From NCBI GenBank assembly GCA_016182285.1, contig JACOXQ010000063.1, positions 1 to 13,033 on the forward strand: DNA of 13,033 bases, in the 5' to 3' direction. This document shows, one piece after another, positions 12,386-13,033 of this stretch. The position numbers were made by a program, and so were the translations under genes. Under the pieces are notes generated by a model. That model was not told the origin of the DNA and made no database searches. It saw only the letters and a program-made list of their open reading frames with translations. This stretch comes from Candidatus Kaiserbacteria bacterium. Lineage in GTDB: Bacteria; Patescibacteriota; Minisyncoccia; Phycocordibacterales; Phycocordibacteraceae. Numbering within the stretch: the stretch's first letter is position 1; each line of letters begins with the position of its first letter.

Positions 12386-12706
12386 ATGGCAGACAAGAGA
12401 AAATACGCCGACCGAAGAGAAGAGCTCATCAAGGCGGTCGCAAAACGCAGACGAAAGATAAAAGGCATGTCCATAGAGTACAAAGGCGGAAAGTGCCAAC
12501 TTTGTGGCTACATGAGATATCAAGGCGCCTTAGACTTACATCATCTGAATGCTGACGAAAAAGATTTCGGCATAGCGGATAAAGGATACACGAGGTCTTG
12601 GGAAAAGGTAAAGACCGAACTTGATAAATGCATTCTTGTCTGCGCAAATTGCCACCGCGAAGTTGAGGCAGGCGTTACGCAGCTTCCCGAAGGAATTCGG
12701 GAATGA
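12386..12706 (+). CDS. HNH homing endonuclease in the tRNA-Asn intron
   Basis: 106-residue protein with a zinc-braced HNH fold: CQLCGY (Cys37, Cys40), the catalytic strand LDLHHLN (His52, His53), and the helix CILVCANCHREVE with Cys86, Cys89 and His90. The N-terminus is very basic (KRKYADRREELIKAVAKRRR), suited to DNA contact. Such enzymes cut the intronless allele and drive intron spread, here presumably the tRNA-Asn anticodon region. The ORF uses its own -10 box and has no Shine-Dalgarno sequence. Its last codons form an 8-bp hairpin (12684-12703, loop GGAA), so the 3' end of the ORF is also RNA structure. All motif residues are intact, so I expect an active enzyme. Confidence 0.88.
   Translation: MADKRKYADRREELIKAVAKRRRKIKGMSIEYKGGKCQLCGYMRYQGALDLHHLNADEKDFGIADKGYTRSWEKVKTELDKCILVCANCHREVEAGVTQLPEGIRE
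12684..12703 (+). repeat. Hairpin over the HNH stop region
   Basis: TTCCCGAA and TTCGGGAA arms (8 bp) with a GGAA loop, which fits the GNRA tetraloop rule. It may be a P2-domain element of the intron or an inserted palindrome. Confidence 0.75.
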
Positions 12707-12936
12707 AAACGAGGTGAATTGCTGGAAGCCCAAACGAGAAAGTCGTGGGTAATCAGCAGCCAAGTCCGGCAGTCGGCTGGAAAGGTTCAGAGACTATCCC
12801 GTAAGGGAGTACTGTCCCGCCACGGCGGGACGGGAAGCGCCTCGCACCGAGAACCGGTGATGATATAGTCCATCCCGCTAGTAATAGCGGACAAAATGTA
12901 AGGCGTTGGTTGCAGGTTCGAGTCCTGCTCCCGGAG

Positions 12937-13033
12937 CCCGAATAAAACTAGTCTCGTTTTCTGAAAAATTCGCCCGCGCGGCGCGAAGCGCCGCATAGGG
13001 GGCAGAAGGGATTTCTCTGACTTCTTTGTTGTG
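12937..13033. other. Region after tRNA-Asn without a recognised gene
   Basis: 97 nt up to the window edge. The only structure is a 7-bp hairpin GCGGCGC/GCGCCGC with a GAA loop (12978-12994). It has no T run after it, so a terminator role is doubtful. No ORF is supported. Confidence 0.5.

Larger units (their letters stand above)
12345..12898 (+). mobile_element. Group I self-splicing intron with an HNH homing endonuclease
   Basis: 554 nt, inserted between anticodon bases U35 and U36. The 5' exon ends in U and the intron ends in G, as the group I mechanism requires. Core helices I can trace: P1 (12339-12344 with 12365-12370, ending in the U-G wobble, one U-U mismatch); P10 (12360-12363 with 12900-12903); P3 (12710-12714 with 12840-12844); P4 and P5 around GCTG/CAGC and 12729-12731 with 12747-12749; P6 near 12766-12780; P7 GACTA/TAGTC (12792-12796 with 12866-12870); P8 (12845-12849 with 12855-12859); P9 (12875-12880 with 12885-12890, GTAA loop). 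Two hairpins after the 5' strand of P7 resemble P7.1 and P7.2 of subgroup IA. The ORF fills the region between P1 and P3. Confidence 0.9.
12311..12936 (+). tRNA. tRNA-Asn(GTT) interrupted by a group I intron
   Basis: 5' exon 12311-12344 and 3' exon 12899-12936. Joined, they give a 72-nt cloverleaf: perfect 7-bp acceptor stem (TCCGGGA with TCCCGGA), D stem GCTC/GAGC, anticodon stem GCGCC/GGCGT, anticodon loop CTGTTAA with anticodon GTT, 5-nt variable loop, T stem GCAGG/CCTGC with loop TTCGAGT, and discriminator G73. U1-A72 and G73 fit tRNA-Asn. CCA is not encoded (the next bases are CCC). Read without splicing, the 5' exon would suggest a His GTG anticodon, but that leaves the anticodon loop and identity bases wrong. 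Confidence 0.92.

Noticed and set aside
12787..12996. Minus-strand open frame of 69 codons
   Set aside because: It is the reverse of the intron 3' domain and tRNA 3' exon; the EQDSNLQPT-like string is a well-known false translation of tRNA genes.

Overview
The window looks like part of a small, streamlined bacterial genome, most likely a Candidate Phyla Radiation (Patescibacteria, Parcubacteria-type) organism. That assignment is inference from gene content: very compact packing with ATGA overlaps, minimal versions of MreD and the clamp-loader delta-prime subunit, a prolyl-tRNA synthetase without an editing insertion, a Def-Fmt fusion, almost no Shine-Dalgarno sequences, and a self-splicing intron in a tRNA gene. 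No marker here fixes the lineage.

Left part (1-4600, minus strand): an elongation operon reads proS > mreB > mreC > small mreD-like gene > PBP2 (mrdA, cut by the window edge). Every junction overlaps. Its promoter lies between a terminator hairpin (4554-4583) and the proS ATG and should give a nearly leaderless mRNA.

Middle (4595-7977, minus strand): mreB paralogue > holB-like delta-prime (ATGA overlap), then frr > rseP with a further promoter embedded in the end of holB. The order frr-rseP-proS matches the classical frr-uppS-cdsA-dxr-rseP-proS cluster with the lipid genes missing.

Centre to right (8012-11598, plus strand): murA is transcribed divergently from the second mreB out of a 34-bp gap holding two mirror-image promoters. 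After murA come a broken copy of a small unknown gene, a HicB-HicA toxin-antitoxin pair, a full copy of the same small gene, and a single ORF joining peptide deformylase to methionyl-tRNA formyltransferase. Convergent to this on the minus strand are yggU (DUF167) > hpf.

Right end (12311-12936, plus strand): tRNA-Asn(GTT) is split between anticodon bases 35 and 36 by a 554-nt group I intron that encodes an HNH endonuclease. P1, P3, P4-P5, P7, P8, P9 and P10 can all be traced.

The themes are cell-wall elongation (MurA, two MreB, MreC, MreD-like, PBP2) beside translation (ProS, Frr, Def-Fmt, Hpf, tRNA-Asn). Three general observations stand out: seven genes share a -10 box placed 6-7 nt before the ATG; palindromic elements have entered coding 3' ends; and hicBA is bracketed by ~98-bp direct repeats made from a neighbouring gene. 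No CRISPR array, rRNA gene or IS transposase is visible.
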